A stretch of 64,000 nucleotides of DNA from Microbulbifer hydrolyticus. Lineage in GTDB: Bacteria > Pseudomonadota > Gammaproteobacteria > Pseudomonadales > Cellvibrionaceae. Shown piece after piece: positions 8,636-17,371 of the stretch. Within the stretch, counting starts at the first letter, position 1. Each line of letters opens with the position of its first letter. The notes beneath the pieces were generated by a model. It was not told the DNA's origin and searched no databases. It was given only the letters and a program-made list of their open reading frames with translations. A program made the translations under genes and the position numbers. The DNA lies in the NCBI RefSeq assembly GCF_009931115.1, contig NZ_CP047491.1, forward strand, positions 3,113,501-3,177,500, written 5' to 3'.

Positions 8636-9497
8636 AGTTTTTCCCGATGACTGGCATCGCTGGAGTGCTGATCAGCCAGTATTGATCCGGCCGCTGACCC
8701 GTGGCCTGACAAACCGTAGTTATCTGTTGGCGACGAAGGATACGAGAGTGGTACTGCGCTGGAACTCGCAGATCAGTGCGGAACTCGACCTCGACCGCCG
8801 GGCCGAAGAGCAGGTACTGTACCGGGCAGACAAGGCAATGCTGGGTGCACCACTAATCCACTGTGACCCGGATTACCGCTATCTGGTTACCGGGTTTATC
8901 GAAGGTCAACCATGGGACACGCGGCGCTCTGGTACCGAAACCGCATTGACACAACTCGCACGGCTAACGAGGAACATTCATCAGCTACCGGTGATCAGCG
9001 CGCGGCTGGATATTCACCGCAAGGTATCCAGCTACTGGCAATCCATACCAGCCGATGTAAAGCACTTCCGGCGACTGACGCTACTGGACCAAAAAGCTCG
9101 CCCACACATCCACGCCGCTGAAACCATGAACAGCAACGATGTGCTCTGCCATAATGACTTGCAGGCAGCGAACCTGATCAGCGGGAAGGACGGAAAACTT
9201 TATGCGATCGACTGGGAGTATGCCGCCACCGGAGACCCTTTTTATGACCTTGCGGTGATTACTGAAGAACACCAGCTGCGCGACGAGGAACTGCAGCAGT
9301 TTCTCGCCGAATACCTGCAGCGCCCCCCGTCGGGTATGGACCTGAAGCGCCTGGCCCACTGGAGAATCATCTACGTCTATTTATCGATACTCTGGTACGC
9401 AATACAGCACGCCAAAGGCAACCTGCCCGATATTGACCTCGACGCCACGATCACAGCGCAAGGCCAATATCTATCCACGTTGCTCGCAGGTTTTTGA
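8616..9497 (+). CDS. Choline/thiamine-kinase-family phosphotransferase
   Basis: 293 residues of the aminoglycoside-phosphotransferase/choline-kinase fold. The nucleotide loop LTRGLTNRSYLLATK is near residue 25. The catalytic loop VLCHNDLQAANLI and the metal-binding segment YAIDWEYAATGDPFYDLA are intact. It resembles E. coli ThiK and the kinase often encoded beside PnuT transporters. It probably phosphorylates thiamine as it enters, trapping it in the cell. The start overlaps the permease gene by 20 bases; an in-frame ATG three codons later is an alternative. Last gene of the TPP-controlled operon. Confidence 0.82.
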   Translation: MTPMPAEVFPDDWHRWSADQPVLIRPLTRGLTNRSYLLATKDTRVVLRWNSQISAELDLDRRAEEQVLYRADKAMLGAPLIHCDPDYRYLVTGFIEGQPWDTRRSGTETALTQLARLTRNIHQLPVISARLDIHRKVSSYWQSIPADVKHFRRLTLLDQKARPHIHAAETMNSNDVLCHNDLQAANLISGKDGKLYAIDWEYAATGDPFYDLAVITEEHQLRDEELQQFLAEYLQRPPSGMDLKRLAHWRIIYVYLSILWYAIQHAKGNLPDIDLDATITAQGQYLSTLLAGF

Positions 9498-9524
9498 TGT
9501 GCGAGATACTTTCCTGCCTACATA

Positions 9525-9546
9525 GTCGAAGTAAACAAACTTCGAC
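9525..9546. terminator. Hairpin between convergent genes
   Basis: GTCGAAGT and ACTTCGAC form a perfect 8-bp stem with a 6-base loop. It lies between the stop of the thiamine-kinase-like gene and the stop of the convergent acyltransferase gene. No good T run follows on either strand, so it may end transcription only weakly. Confidence 0.4.
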
Positions 9547-9557
9547 CAAATAGCGTC

Positions 9558-10685
9558 TCACACCTTGATAGAACTACCCGCCCGGTTAGTACCCGCCGCG
9601 CCGGAACCGTAGTTCAACTTGCCGTTAAACAGCAAAGACGTCAGTTTGAACCTCTTCACGACGGCAAAGTGAAATAGCATTCCTCCCAGACAAGCACCTA
9701 CCGCTGACAGCAACATCCTGGCATCCATCGGCATACCTATTCTTTGGAGAACAAACAACAGGAAAGCCACTATGACAAAGTGCACGACATATACCGTGTA
9801 TGCGGACTGAGCCATTGCTCTGACAATCCAAAAATCCTTATCCAGGAAGCGCGCCCCGAATGCGCAGAGGAAAATAGATAACAGGATAGCGAGCAGGTAC
9901 TCGTAGATGATTGCAAAAAACTCGATGAAGTGCAGTTCCACACCAGCACCCCGGTAATAATCCTCGACAAGACTCAGCACCACCGACCCGGCGATACAAA
10001 CCAGCGCCACAAGACCCCAGGTGATATACCCGCTGTTAAATTTCTCGTAAACATCCCGCCAAAGGAACATAAATACGCCCAAAAGGAAGTACGGAAAATG
10101 CTGAACTGAAATCAAAATGAATAGGCCAACCAGGTGGATATAGGGGATATCCCACATGAAGCTCGGGAGAATTACTTTGTACGAAAGTGCACATACAACT
10201 ACAACCGCAGCAAACAGCACAATTCGGGCGGAATTCTCCGGCATAAATTTTGTCAGCCAGCCCACAGATGCTTTCGAAAAACGTACGGTATAAGTCAACA
10301 CCAGCGTGTACGCCAGCAGGGAAAACAAAAACCAGGCGTGGTACATCCAGAACATCTTGAAGTCTTTACCCGTATTCACTTCACTGTAATATGATGCCAT
10401 CCACTCGGCAGTAAACGGGGCCAACAGTATGACGCATACCAGAGCGGGAACCGTCAGCATTACCAGCCGCCCCTTCAGGAAAGGAAGCGTTCCCTTACGC
10501 TCAATCAATGCCACAGAAAAATAGCCCGATATAAGAAAAAAACAGGCCATTCTGAACGCACCGGATGCATCTCTTACAAAATCGTAATCGCCTGCACCTG
10601 CGTCTGCATGTGCTGAACGATAAAAAACCCCGATAAAGAGTGCAAAAGCCCTGAGAAAATCCAGGTGGTATAAGCGACGTTCCAT
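9558..10685 (-). CDS. Acyltransferase 3 family membrane protein
   Basis: 375 residues with about ten membrane segments. The N-terminus RRLYHLDFLRAFALFIGVFYRSAHA has the D-x-L-R-A motif of acyltransferase 3 proteins, and FFLISGYFSVALI and YHAWFLFSLLAYTLVLTY follow the family pattern (OpgC/MdoC-like). Such enzymes move acyl groups onto periplasmic glucans or surface polysaccharides; the substrate cannot be told from the sequence. GGGGGAG precedes the ATG at 10685. The gene looks AT-richer than its neighbours and stands alone, which could mean later acquisition. That is only an impression. Confidence 0.82.
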   Translation of the reverse strand: MERRLYHLDFLRAFALFIGVFYRSAHADAGAGDYDFVRDASGAFRMACFFLISGYFSVALIERKGTLPFLKGRLVMLTVPALVCVILLAPFTAEWMASYYSEVNTGKDFKMFWMYHAWFLFSLLAYTLVLTYTVRFSKASVGWLTKFMPENSARIVLFAAVVVVCALSYKVILPSFMWDIPYIHLVGLFILISVQHFPYFLLGVFMFLWRDVYEKFNSGYITWGLVALVCIAGSVVLSLVEDYYRGAGVELHFIEFFAIIYEYLLAILLSIFLCAFGARFLDKDFWIVRAMAQSAYTVYVVHFVIVAFLLFVLQRIGMPMDARMLLSAVGACLGGMLFHFAVVKRFKLTSLLFNGKLNYGSGAAGTNRAGSSIKV

Positions 10686-11032
10686 GTCTCCCCCAAAATA
10701 ACAGCTTAAAAAATAGTGCGACAAGACGCACGTGATCGCGCCAATTCTATAGAAACATCCACATAAAACAGCAACCTGAACCGCATCTTGCCCCCGCAAA
10801 AGTGACTTCTGCGCCAATTTTCGGCGGCAAGCCGACCCGCGTCCCCTGAAAGCCCCCCAATGGTTTTACCACAGCCGTGGATGCACTGAATTGCATGCAC
10901 AATTCCTACCAGAACGTCCAAGCTAGTGCCAGATTTGGCGGTGGGACTCTGATGCGCCACTCACAGCGGGCTCTCAAATGTAGAAATAACGGTTATTTAT
11001 CCACATGGCGGGTACACGAAAGATGAAAGTGG
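10686..11032. other. Intergenic stretch, nothing identified
   Basis: About 350 bases between the acyltransferase start and the end of the Fe-alcohol dehydrogenase gene. The acyltransferase promoter must lie here. I see no convincing open frame, strong hairpin or repeat. Confidence 0.6.
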
Positions 11033-12226
11033 TTACAGGTTACCCTCACAGGCACTTTCAAAAATTCGGCGGTAGGCACTGGCATCAAAGGTTATCGGGT
11101 TACTGCCAGCAGAGGGATCCACGGCGGCCATCTCACCAATTCGCTCTGCCTGTCCGGTATCGATACCGATCTCCGCCAGCGTGTGCGGTATACCCAGATC
11201 CCGCCGCAGAAAGAGTACCCAGTCGAGAATGCCGGTAAAGCCTGCACTTGGCAGGGCGAGGTAGCGCGAAAGACGGCTCATTGGCTCCTCGATAGCCTCG
11301 CGGTTTGCGCTCAATACATAGGGCATCAGGATCGCATTCAGCAACCCGTGGTGTTTGTCATAAAGTGCACCCAGTGGGTGCGCAAGGGCGTGCATCGCAC
11401 CGAGGCCTCGCTGGAAGGCTGTTGCACCCATGCTCGAGGCAGTGAGCATTTGCATTCGCGCCTCGAGATCGCTTCCGTTGGCCACAGCGCGCGGCAAGTA
11501 CACTTTGATCAGGCGCATCGCCTCAAGAGCTATCCCTTCTGCCATGGGGTGAAAATTGGCTGCGCAATAGGCCTCGAGATTGTGGGATAGCGCATCCATT
11601 CCCGTGGCCGCGGTGATCGGCGCTGGCAGGCCCAACGTCAACTCCGGATCGAGCACAACAATTCCCGGCAACATACGCGGATGAAAAATGATCTTTTTCA
11701 GTTTCGCTTGCTCATCGGTGATCACCGAAGAGCGCCCGACCTCCGAACCAGTGCCAGCCGTGGTAGGTACGGCGATAACCGGCACCATACCCGCAGCATT
11801 TACCTTGAGATAATTGTCTCCCACATCCTCAAACGTCCAAATGGGGTGTGTCTGCCCCACCATAAGCGCAATGGCTTTGCCCGCATCCAGTGCAGAACCA
11901 CCACCAAGAGCGATAACCCCATCGCAGCCATGGGCCCTGAATACGCCGACGCCATCCTGCACATTCTCCCCCGTTGGATTGCCTTTTATGCGGCTGAATA
12001 CGGCCAGTGGTACGCCGGCAACGAGGCAGTTTTCCACCACTGACTGCATAATCGGCAACGCGGCAAGGCCCGGGTCCGTCACCAGCATCGGCGTTGCCAT
12101 GCCCATTTCCCGACACAGTCCGGGCAGCTCGGAAATTCGACCGGCGCCAACGCGCATCGCGGTGGGATAATTCCAGTTGGTGGTGTAGCTGGAGGTGTAG
12201 TTGGAGGTGTAGTTGGTTGCGCTCAT
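11033..12226 (-). CDS. Iron-containing alcohol dehydrogenase
   Basis: 397 residues. Family features are GCDGVIALGGGSALDAGKAIAL (nucleotide binding), PVIAVPTTAGTGSEVGRSSVIT, and the metal ligands in GMDALSHNLEAY, AMHALAHPLGALYDKHHGL. It oxidises an alcohol or reduces an aldehyde with NAD(P) and Fe2+. The ATG at 12226 lies 3 bases after the aldehyde dehydrogenase stop. Residues 5-16 are an unusual N/Y/T/S-rich run built from near-identical codon triplets just after the start. With the upstream aldehyde dehydrogenase and glutamine synthetase genes it forms an operon that looks made for an amino alcohol or diamine. Confidence 0.92.
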   Translation of the reverse strand: MSATNYTSNYTSSYTTNWNYPTAMRVGAGRISELPGLCREMGMATPMLVTDPGLAALPIMQSVVENCLVAGVPLAVFSRIKGNPTGENVQDGVGVFRAHGCDGVIALGGGSALDAGKAIALMVGQTHPIWTFEDVGDNYLKVNAAGMVPVIAVPTTAGTGSEVGRSSVITDEQAKLKKIIFHPRMLPGIVVLDPELTLGLPAPITAATGMDALSHNLEAYCAANFHPMAEGIALEAMRLIKVYLPRAVANGSDLEARMQMLTASSMGATAFQRGLGAMHALAHPLGALYDKHHGLLNAILMPYVLSANREAIEEPMSRLSRYLALPSAGFTGILDWVLFLRRDLGIPHTLAEIGIDTGQAERIGEMAAVDPSAGSNPITFDASAYRRIFESACEGNL

Positions 12227-12228
12227 GG

Positions 12229-13626
12229 TCAGCACTGCAATTTGAAATGGAAAGATTTTGGCCGCGTGAGATGTTCAAAACCGATGCCGGACAGCGTGCA
12301 ACCACGGCCGGATTTTTTCACCCCTGTCCAGGCCAGTGATGGATCCAGATAATCGCAGCGGTTCAGAAACACCGTGCCGGTTTGCAGCTGCTCTCCGAGT
12401 GCCAGCGCGGCTTCCGCGTCGGCGGAATGAATCACGGCGGTCAGGCCGTATTCACTGTCGTTCATCAGCGTAACGGCCTCTGCATCGTCCGCCACCGGCA
12501 TCACCCCCACCACCGGGCCAAAGGATTCCTCGCTCATCACACGCATGTCATGGTGCACATTGGTAAGCAGCTGCGGTGCCATATAGGCACTGCCACGCCG
12601 ATCCAGAGAGAAGTCACCGCCGTCAATATGGGCCATTGCCCCCTGCTGCACGGCCTCATCGATCTGGTCCCGTACAAAATCCGCTGAGCTTGCACGCACA
12701 AGTGGGCCAAGTGTCGTCGCCGGGTCATCCGGACGGCCGAGGCGGTATTCACGAATCAATGCCGACGCCCGCTTTACGAATGTGTCAAACAGTGATTCGT
12801 GCACATAGATACGCTCTATACCACAACAGGACTGGCCGGAATTAAAAAAGGCCCCATCGACGGTGGAAGCCACCGCATGGTCGAGATCCGCATCCGCACG
12901 CACATAGGCCGGATCCTTGCCCCCGAGCTCCAGCCCCACCGAAAGGAAACGCCCCGCAGCGGCCGCCTCAACCGCCGCCCCCCCGGCCACAGAGCCGGTA
13001 AATGCAACGTGCTGCACACCACTGTTGATGATGATCTGCTCCGCGTCCCGGTGCCCGAGGTGCAGGTACTGGAAAACGCCCTCGGGCAGCCCCACTTCGG
13101 CAAAAGCTTCCACCAGGCGCTCGGCACACAGTGGGGTTTGCGCCGAGTGCTTCAGCAGCACACTGTTGCCGGCCAGCAATGCGGGCACTATCGCGTTGAT
13201 CGCGGTGAGGTAGGGGTAATTCCACGGGGCGATGACAAAAGCCGTGCCCAGTGGCTCGCGACGGATGAAGCGTTTGAAACCGGGGATTTCCGCCGGATAA
13301 ATATCGCTGAGAGGGCCATCTTCTCGCTCCGCCAGCTCCGCCATATACAGGGCGCGCTCTGCCAGGCCATCAATCTCACCCGCCGCGTAGGCGATGGGAC
13401 GCCCCATCTGCCAGCAGATTTCCTCGGCCAATTCAGCCTTTTTCTGCTGCAGACCATTTACCGCCGCGCGCACCAGCGCCACCCGCTCTGCTACGGGCAC
13501 CCTGCTCCAACCCTGCTGCGCCCCCTGGGCGCTGCTCAGGGCATTCTGTATTTCATAACCGGTGGCCAGCGGACGCTCCACGTAAACGCTGCCGTCAATG
13601 GGGGATAGGCACTGGAGTTTTTGCAT
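12229..13626 (-). CDS. NAD(P)-dependent aldehyde dehydrogenase
   Basis: 465 residues. Visible motifs are VIAPWNYPYLTAINAIVPALLAGNSVLLKHS (cofactor binding), VAFTGSVAGG, the general base Glu in LELGGKD, and the catalytic Cys in FNSGQSCCGIERIYV. The C-terminal ESFGPVVGVMPV and LDPSLAWTGVKKSGRG are typical of the succinate-semialdehyde/gamma-glutamyl-aminoaldehyde group. It oxidises an aldehyde to the acid. The ATG at 13626 is chosen because the protein then begins at the usual place; a GTG nine codons earlier is possible. The alcohol dehydrogenase gene follows 3 bases downstream. Confidence 0.92.
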   Translation of the reverse strand: MQKLQCLSPIDGSVYVERPLATGYEIQNALSSAQGAQQGWSRVPVAERVALVRAAVNGLQQKKAELAEEICWQMGRPIAYAAGEIDGLAERALYMAELAEREDGPLSDIYPAEIPGFKRFIRREPLGTAFVIAPWNYPYLTAINAIVPALLAGNSVLLKHSAQTPLCAERLVEAFAEVGLPEGVFQYLHLGHRDAEQIIINSGVQHVAFTGSVAGGAAVEAAAAGRFLSVGLELGGKDPAYVRADADLDHAVASTVDGAFFNSGQSCCGIERIYVHESLFDTFVKRASALIREYRLGRPDDPATTLGPLVRASSADFVRDQIDEAVQQGAMAHIDGGDFSLDRRGSAYMAPQLLTNVHHDMRVMSEESFGPVVGVMPVADDAEAVTLMNDSEYGLTAVIHSADAEAALALGEQLQTGTVFLNRCDYLDPSLAWTGVKKSGRGCTLSGIGFEHLTRPKSFHFKLQC

Positions 13627-13680
13627 GAATATTTCGGCTTCCTGCCATAGCACGCCCGCTCTTGTCTGGGGCGCTCCAAA

Positions 13681-15135
13681 CTAGATAATTTCGAAGTAAC
13701 GCTGCAGTTCCCAGTCGCTGATATGGCGGCGGAATTCACGCTCTTCCCACTCCCGGCTCGCGGCAAAATGCTCGACAAAGGCATCGCCGAACAGGTCCCG
13801 CGCGGCTTCGGAACGCTTCAGGTTTTGTGCCGCATCCCAAAGGGTGCGCGGCAGTGCCAGTTCTGGGGGATGCTGTTCCGCGTAGGCATTGCCCTCTACC
13901 GGCTTGCCCGGCTCCCAGCCCTGCTCCACACCGTATAGCCCGGAACCAAGCGCCACCGCGAGAGCCAGGTAGGGGTTGGCATCCGCAGCCCCCAGGCGAT
14001 ACTCCTGACGCTGGGACTTGTCGCTTCCAGGAATCACTCGCAGGGCCGCCGTGCGATTCTCGACGCCCCAGGTAGCATCGGTAGGCGCCCAGAAGCCAGG
14101 AATCAGGCGGCGGTAACTGTTGATACTCGGCGCCATCATACAAAGCAGTTCCGGCATCAGCCTCTGCTGCCCGGCAAGAAACTGCCGTTGCACGGCGCTC
14201 ATGGAGTGGGGCTGCCCCTCGGCGTAAAACGCGGACCGGTTGTCGGCCTTGTTGCGCAGTGACAGGTGGATATGCCCGCTCTGACCGGGATATTCATTCG
14301 ACCATTTGGCCATGAATGTCGCCATCAGCCCACGGCGCTCCGCCAGCACCTTGATAAACGTTTTGAACAGCGCCGCTTTGTCTGCAGCCGCCGCTGCGTT
14401 ATCCACCGTGATGGCCGCTTCCAGCACACCAGGGCCGGTTTCCGTATGCAGACCCTCGATGGGGAAATCCATGCGCTCAGCCAACGCGAGAATTTCATGG
14501 TAAAGATCCGCATGCACTGAATTGCGAATCACCGAATAACCAAACCAGCCAGGTGTAAATGGTTTCAGGTCCCGGTAGCCCTTGGCACGAGCCGAATCCG
14601 GGGTTTCATCAAACAGGAAAAATTCATATTCCAGCGCGGCAAACGGCGCGAAGCCGGCCTTTTCACAGCGCTCAATCACTCGCCGCAGAAGCGCCCGGGG
14701 ACAAACCGCCTCTGCCGCCCCAGCAAACTCTGCCAGGAACAACAGCATCCCGTCCTCGAACGGCACTTCACGACAGGTCTGGGGAAGAATGCGCACCGGC
14801 GCATCCGGGTAGCCGGTGTGCCAGCCGGTATAGTGTGCGTTGTCATACAGCTGGTCCTGAACATCCCAGCCCAACACCACATCACAGAAGGCAAAGCCAT
14901 TGTCCAGGGCCGAAAAAAACTTCTCTCGGCTCATGTACTTGCCGCGCATCACCCCGTCGTTATCGAACAGGCCCACTTTGATATGGCTGAGCCCGCGGGC
15001 CTCAACAATGCACTTGGCATCAGCGACGGTACTGACCTCACGAGGGCTGGGGACAGAACTGCGGCTAATTGAGTCCGGGGATGACAGGGGGTTCGACGCC
15101 GCCGACGAGGGTGGCAGCTCGGTGGATTCGTCCAT
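13681..15135 (-). CDS. Glutamine synthetase family protein (gamma-glutamyl-amine ligase-like)
   Basis: 484 residues from the ATG at 15135, which has GGAG 7 bases before it; an in-frame ATG at 15216 lacks a good site. After a Ser/Pro-rich leader the protein has the complete fold: DNDGVMRGKYM, ALEYEFFLFDETP (metal site), GLHTETGPGVLEAAI, SGHIHLSL, and INSYRRLIPGFWAPTDATWGVENRTAALRVI. It probably ligates glutamate to an amine using ATP. It starts an operon with an aldehyde and an alcohol dehydrogenase, so a gamma-glutamylated route for ethanolamine, isopropanolamine or a polyamine is plausible. Which one is unknown. Confidence 0.9.
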   Translation of the reverse strand: MDESTELPPSSAASNPLSSPDSISRSSVPSPREVSTVADAKCIVEARGLSHIKVGLFDNDGVMRGKYMSREKFFSALDNGFAFCDVVLGWDVQDQLYDNAHYTGWHTGYPDAPVRILPQTCREVPFEDGMLLFLAEFAGAAEAVCPRALLRRVIERCEKAGFAPFAALEYEFFLFDETPDSARAKGYRDLKPFTPGWFGYSVIRNSVHADLYHEILALAERMDFPIEGLHTETGPGVLEAAITVDNAAAAADKAALFKTFIKVLAERRGLMATFMAKWSNEYPGQSGHIHLSLRNKADNRSAFYAEGQPHSMSAVQRQFLAGQQRLMPELLCMMAPSINSYRRLIPGFWAPTDATWGVENRTAALRVIPGSDKSQRQEYRLGAADANPYLALAVALGSGLYGVEQGWEPGKPVEGNAYAEQHPPELALPRTLWDAAQNLKRSEAARDLFGDAFVEHFAASREWEEREFRRHISDWELQRYFEII

Positions 15136-15297
15136 GCTGGGCTCCATTATTGTGACCGTCCCGTCGCCTCCAGCGGCGGGCGGAATCCTGCAATCAGCAT
15201 AGTTGAGGCTACGCATGTCTGCCCGAGCGCAGAAACCGCCCCCTGATCAAGTTTTGACCGGTCACGGCGGCAGCTATGTTAGCGCACGCTCTGGGTA

Positions 15298-15303
15298 TAT
15301 AAT
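15298..15303 (+). promoter_or_regulatory. Probable sigma-70 -10 element of ppa
   Basis: A perfect TATAAT lies 43 bases before the ppa start. The best -35 position (TATGTT, spacing 17) is weak. Confidence 0.5.
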
Positions 15304-15346
15304 CCGCGCTCCCGATTTTTAACCCACCATTTAGTCAGGACCCGCA

Positions 15347-15883
15347 ATGAGCTTCGACAAGGTTTCCCCAGGCAAAGAACTGCCGAACGATATCAACGTA
15401 ATCATCGAGATCCCCGCCAATCACGATCCGATCAAGTACGAAGTCGACAAGGATGCAGACGCGGTATTCGTAGACCGTTTCGTAGCTACCCCGATGTTCT
15501 ACCCGGCCAACTACGGCTATGTACCCCAGACCCTGTCTGAAGACGGTGATCCCCTGGACGTACTGGTTGTTGCCCCCTACCCGGTGATGGTTGGCTCCGT
15601 AATCCGCTCCCGTGTTATCGGCGTGCTGAACATGACCGATGAGTCCGGTGTGGACGCCAAGCTGCTGGCGGTTCCGCATACCAAGCTGACCAAGCTGTAC
15701 GATCACGTCAATGAAATTGGCGACCTGCCGGAGCTGCTGATCAAGCAGATCGAGCACTACTTCGAAAACTACAAAGCCCTGGAAGCGGGCAAGTGGGTGA
15801 AAGTAGACGGCTGGGCCAACGCTGACGCCGCGCGCAAAGAAGTTATGGCTTCCCGCGAGCGCTATCTGAAAGAAGAAGGCTAA
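15347..15883 (+). CDS. ppa: Inorganic pyrophosphatase
   Basis: 178 residues, the normal length of the family I enzyme of gammaproteobacteria. It hydrolyses pyrophosphate in the cytoplasm and so pulls biosynthetic reactions forward. The start [24 protein letters not shown], the substrate pocket residues in [19 protein letters not shown] (the DxDPxD-type metal motif) and the KWVKVDGW stretch near the C-terminus are all present. It is transcribed alone from a TATAAT promoter and closed by a strong terminator. Confidence 0.98.
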   Translation: MSFDKVSPGKELPNDINVIIEIPANHDPIKYEVDKDADAVFVDRFVATPMFYPANYGYVPQTLSEDGDPLDVLVVAPYPVMVGSVIRSRVIGVLNMTDESGVDAKLLAVPHTKLTKLYDHVNEIGDLPELLIKQIEHYFENYKALEAGKWVKVDGWANADAARKEVMASRERYLKEEG

Positions 15884-15920
15884 TAGCGCTTATCTTCTGA
15901 TAGATCCTCACAGATCTGAT

Positions 15921-15949
15921 AAAAAAGCCGGCCTTGCGCCGGTTTTTTT
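15921..15949 (+). terminator. Rho-independent terminator of ppa
   Basis: The stem CCGGC/GCCGG, flanked by an A run on the left and seven T on the right, begins 37 bases after the ppa stop. The A and T runs lengthen the stem and could make it work on both strands. Confidence 0.9.
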
Positions 15950-16203
15950 GTAGCTACTCGTTAGCAGCCACTAAAGCTGACCAGCAGCGCAATCGCTGAC
16001 TCTGCGCCTGCCTTCTTTTCACCGGCTTTTGTTGATTCGCCGGGTGCCGCCTCGGCATATTTCCACACCACCACACCATCAGGTTGCAGGCTGATACCAA
16101 CGATTGACCATTGTCAGCAGACTGCCTAACCTCTAACGCCAGTATTTGCTCCCGGGATCAGGAAGCGCTGCGAGATAAGGCTAAGTCATACAGGGAAATT
16201 GTC

Positions 16204-16812
16204 ATGCCCAACACTATCAATGGGCCCGATGGAAAACCCCGTTGCGGGTGGTGCGCCGCCGCGCCAGAATTTTTTGAATATCACGACCGCGAGTGGGGCT
16301 TTCCAGTAAGCGACGACCGCCGCCTGTTTGAAAAGCTGTGCTTGGAAAGCTTTCAGTCCGGGCTGAGCTGGCGGACAATTCTGGCGAAGCGTGAAAACTT
16401 TCGCAAAGCGTTCTGGAATTTTGATTTCAATAAAGTAGCGCGCTTTACCGAGAAAGACGTTGAACGCCTTTTGCAGGACGAAGGCATCGTACGGCACCGC
16501 GGCAAGATCGAGGCGGTAATCAATAACGCCGAGCGTGCGAAAGAGCTGGTCGCGGAGAAGGGATCGATCGCTGCCTACGTCTGGCAGTTCGAGCCTGCAG
16601 CTGATGAACAGCTGGTACCACAGAGCGTCTCTAGCTCAGAACTCTCCACAGCCCTGTCGAAGGACCTGAAGAAGCGCGGCTGGAAATTTGTTGGCCCCAC
16701 CACCGTTTATGCCTTCATGCAGGCCATGGGACTGATCAATGACCACCTGGAAGCATGTAAATCCCGCAAAGAAGTGGAACGCGCGCGCAAAGCATTCAAG
16801 CGCCCGAACTGA
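16204..16812 (+). CDS. tag: DNA-3-methyladenine glycosylase I
   Basis: 202 residues. The enzyme removes 3-methyladenine from alkylated DNA. The zinc ligands of Tag are visible: Cys and His in RCGWCAAAPEFFEYHDREWGFP and His and Cys near the C-terminus in GLINDHLEACKS. The helix LCLESFQSGLSWRTILAKRENFRKAF and KKRGWKFVGPTTVYAFMQAMG are characteristic. The ATG at 16204 is chosen because the conserved NGPDGKPRCGWC begins right after it; a longer upstream frame has no family match. AGGGAA precedes it at 8 bases. Confidence 0.96.
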   Translation: MPNTINGPDGKPRCGWCAAAPEFFEYHDREWGFPVSDDRRLFEKLCLESFQSGLSWRTILAKRENFRKAFWNFDFNKVARFTEKDVERLLQDEGIVRHRGKIEAVINNAERAKELVAEKGSIAAYVWQFEPAADEQLVPQSVSSSELSTALSKDLKKRGWKFVGPTTVYAFMQAMGLINDHLEACKSRKEVERARKAFKRPN

Positions 16813-16874
16813 TTCTGGCAACGAGCGCACGCAAATCCAGTGCCTGATTGCAAAACCCAAAACGCGACATCAAT

Positions 16875-17309
16875 ATGCAGCTGCAAGCCAAACTACTCTC
16901 TTCGCCCCATGAGCTTCCCGCCGTAGCCGCAGTGTTGCTGCAGCTTCGCCCCAAATATACGCTGGAGTCGCTACTCGCACAGATCGAAAAACAGCAGGTA
17001 CAGGGCTATCAGCTGGCTTACGTTCGTGAAGGGGAAGGAAACCAGGTGTTATGCGTGGCGGGCTTTGTAATCAGTGAAAAACTCGCCTGGGGCAAGCATA
17101 TCTATGTCGACGATCTGGTTACCGACAGCGCCCACCGCTCTGCCGGGGCCGGCAGAGTACTGATCGACTGGTTGAAACAGCACGGAAAATCCCTTGGCTG
17201 CGACCAGTTACATCTCGACTCGGGCGTACAACGATTCGCTGCACACCGGTTTTATTTACGCGAGGGTTTCGATATCACCAGCCATCACTTTGCACTCGGA
17301 GAACTCTGA
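16875..17309 (+). CDS. GNAT-family N-acetyltransferase
   Basis: 144 residues. The GNAT motifs are present: IYVDDLVTDSAHRSAGAGRVLIDWLKQHGKSLGC, where H-R-S-A-G-A-G corresponds to the R/Q-x-x-G-x-G/A acetyl-CoA loop, and RFYLREGFDITSHHF at the end. The acceptor is unknown. The ATG at 16875 fits best; a TTG nine codons upstream is possible. It follows tag by 62 bases and may share its transcript. Confidence 0.85.
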   Translation: MQLQAKLLSSPHELPAVAAVLLQLRPKYTLESLLAQIEKQQVQGYQLAYVREGEGNQVLCVAGFVISEKLAWGKHIYVDDLVTDSAHRSAGAGRVLIDWLKQHGKSLGCDQLHLDSGVQRFAAHRFYLREGFDITSHHFALGEL

Positions 17310-17371
17310 GACGCCGGCCCGCAACCAGAGCGACTCGCGGCAGGCTCGGGATGACAGTTGTCCCCGGGGCG

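Noticed and set aside
15961..16113. A 50-codon minus-strand open stretch between ppa and tag
   Set aside because: The translation (e.g. GISLQPDGVVVWKYAEAAPG) looks somewhat protein-like, but there is no ATG, only an internal GTG, and no ribosome site. It may be the remnant of a gene; not enough to annotate.
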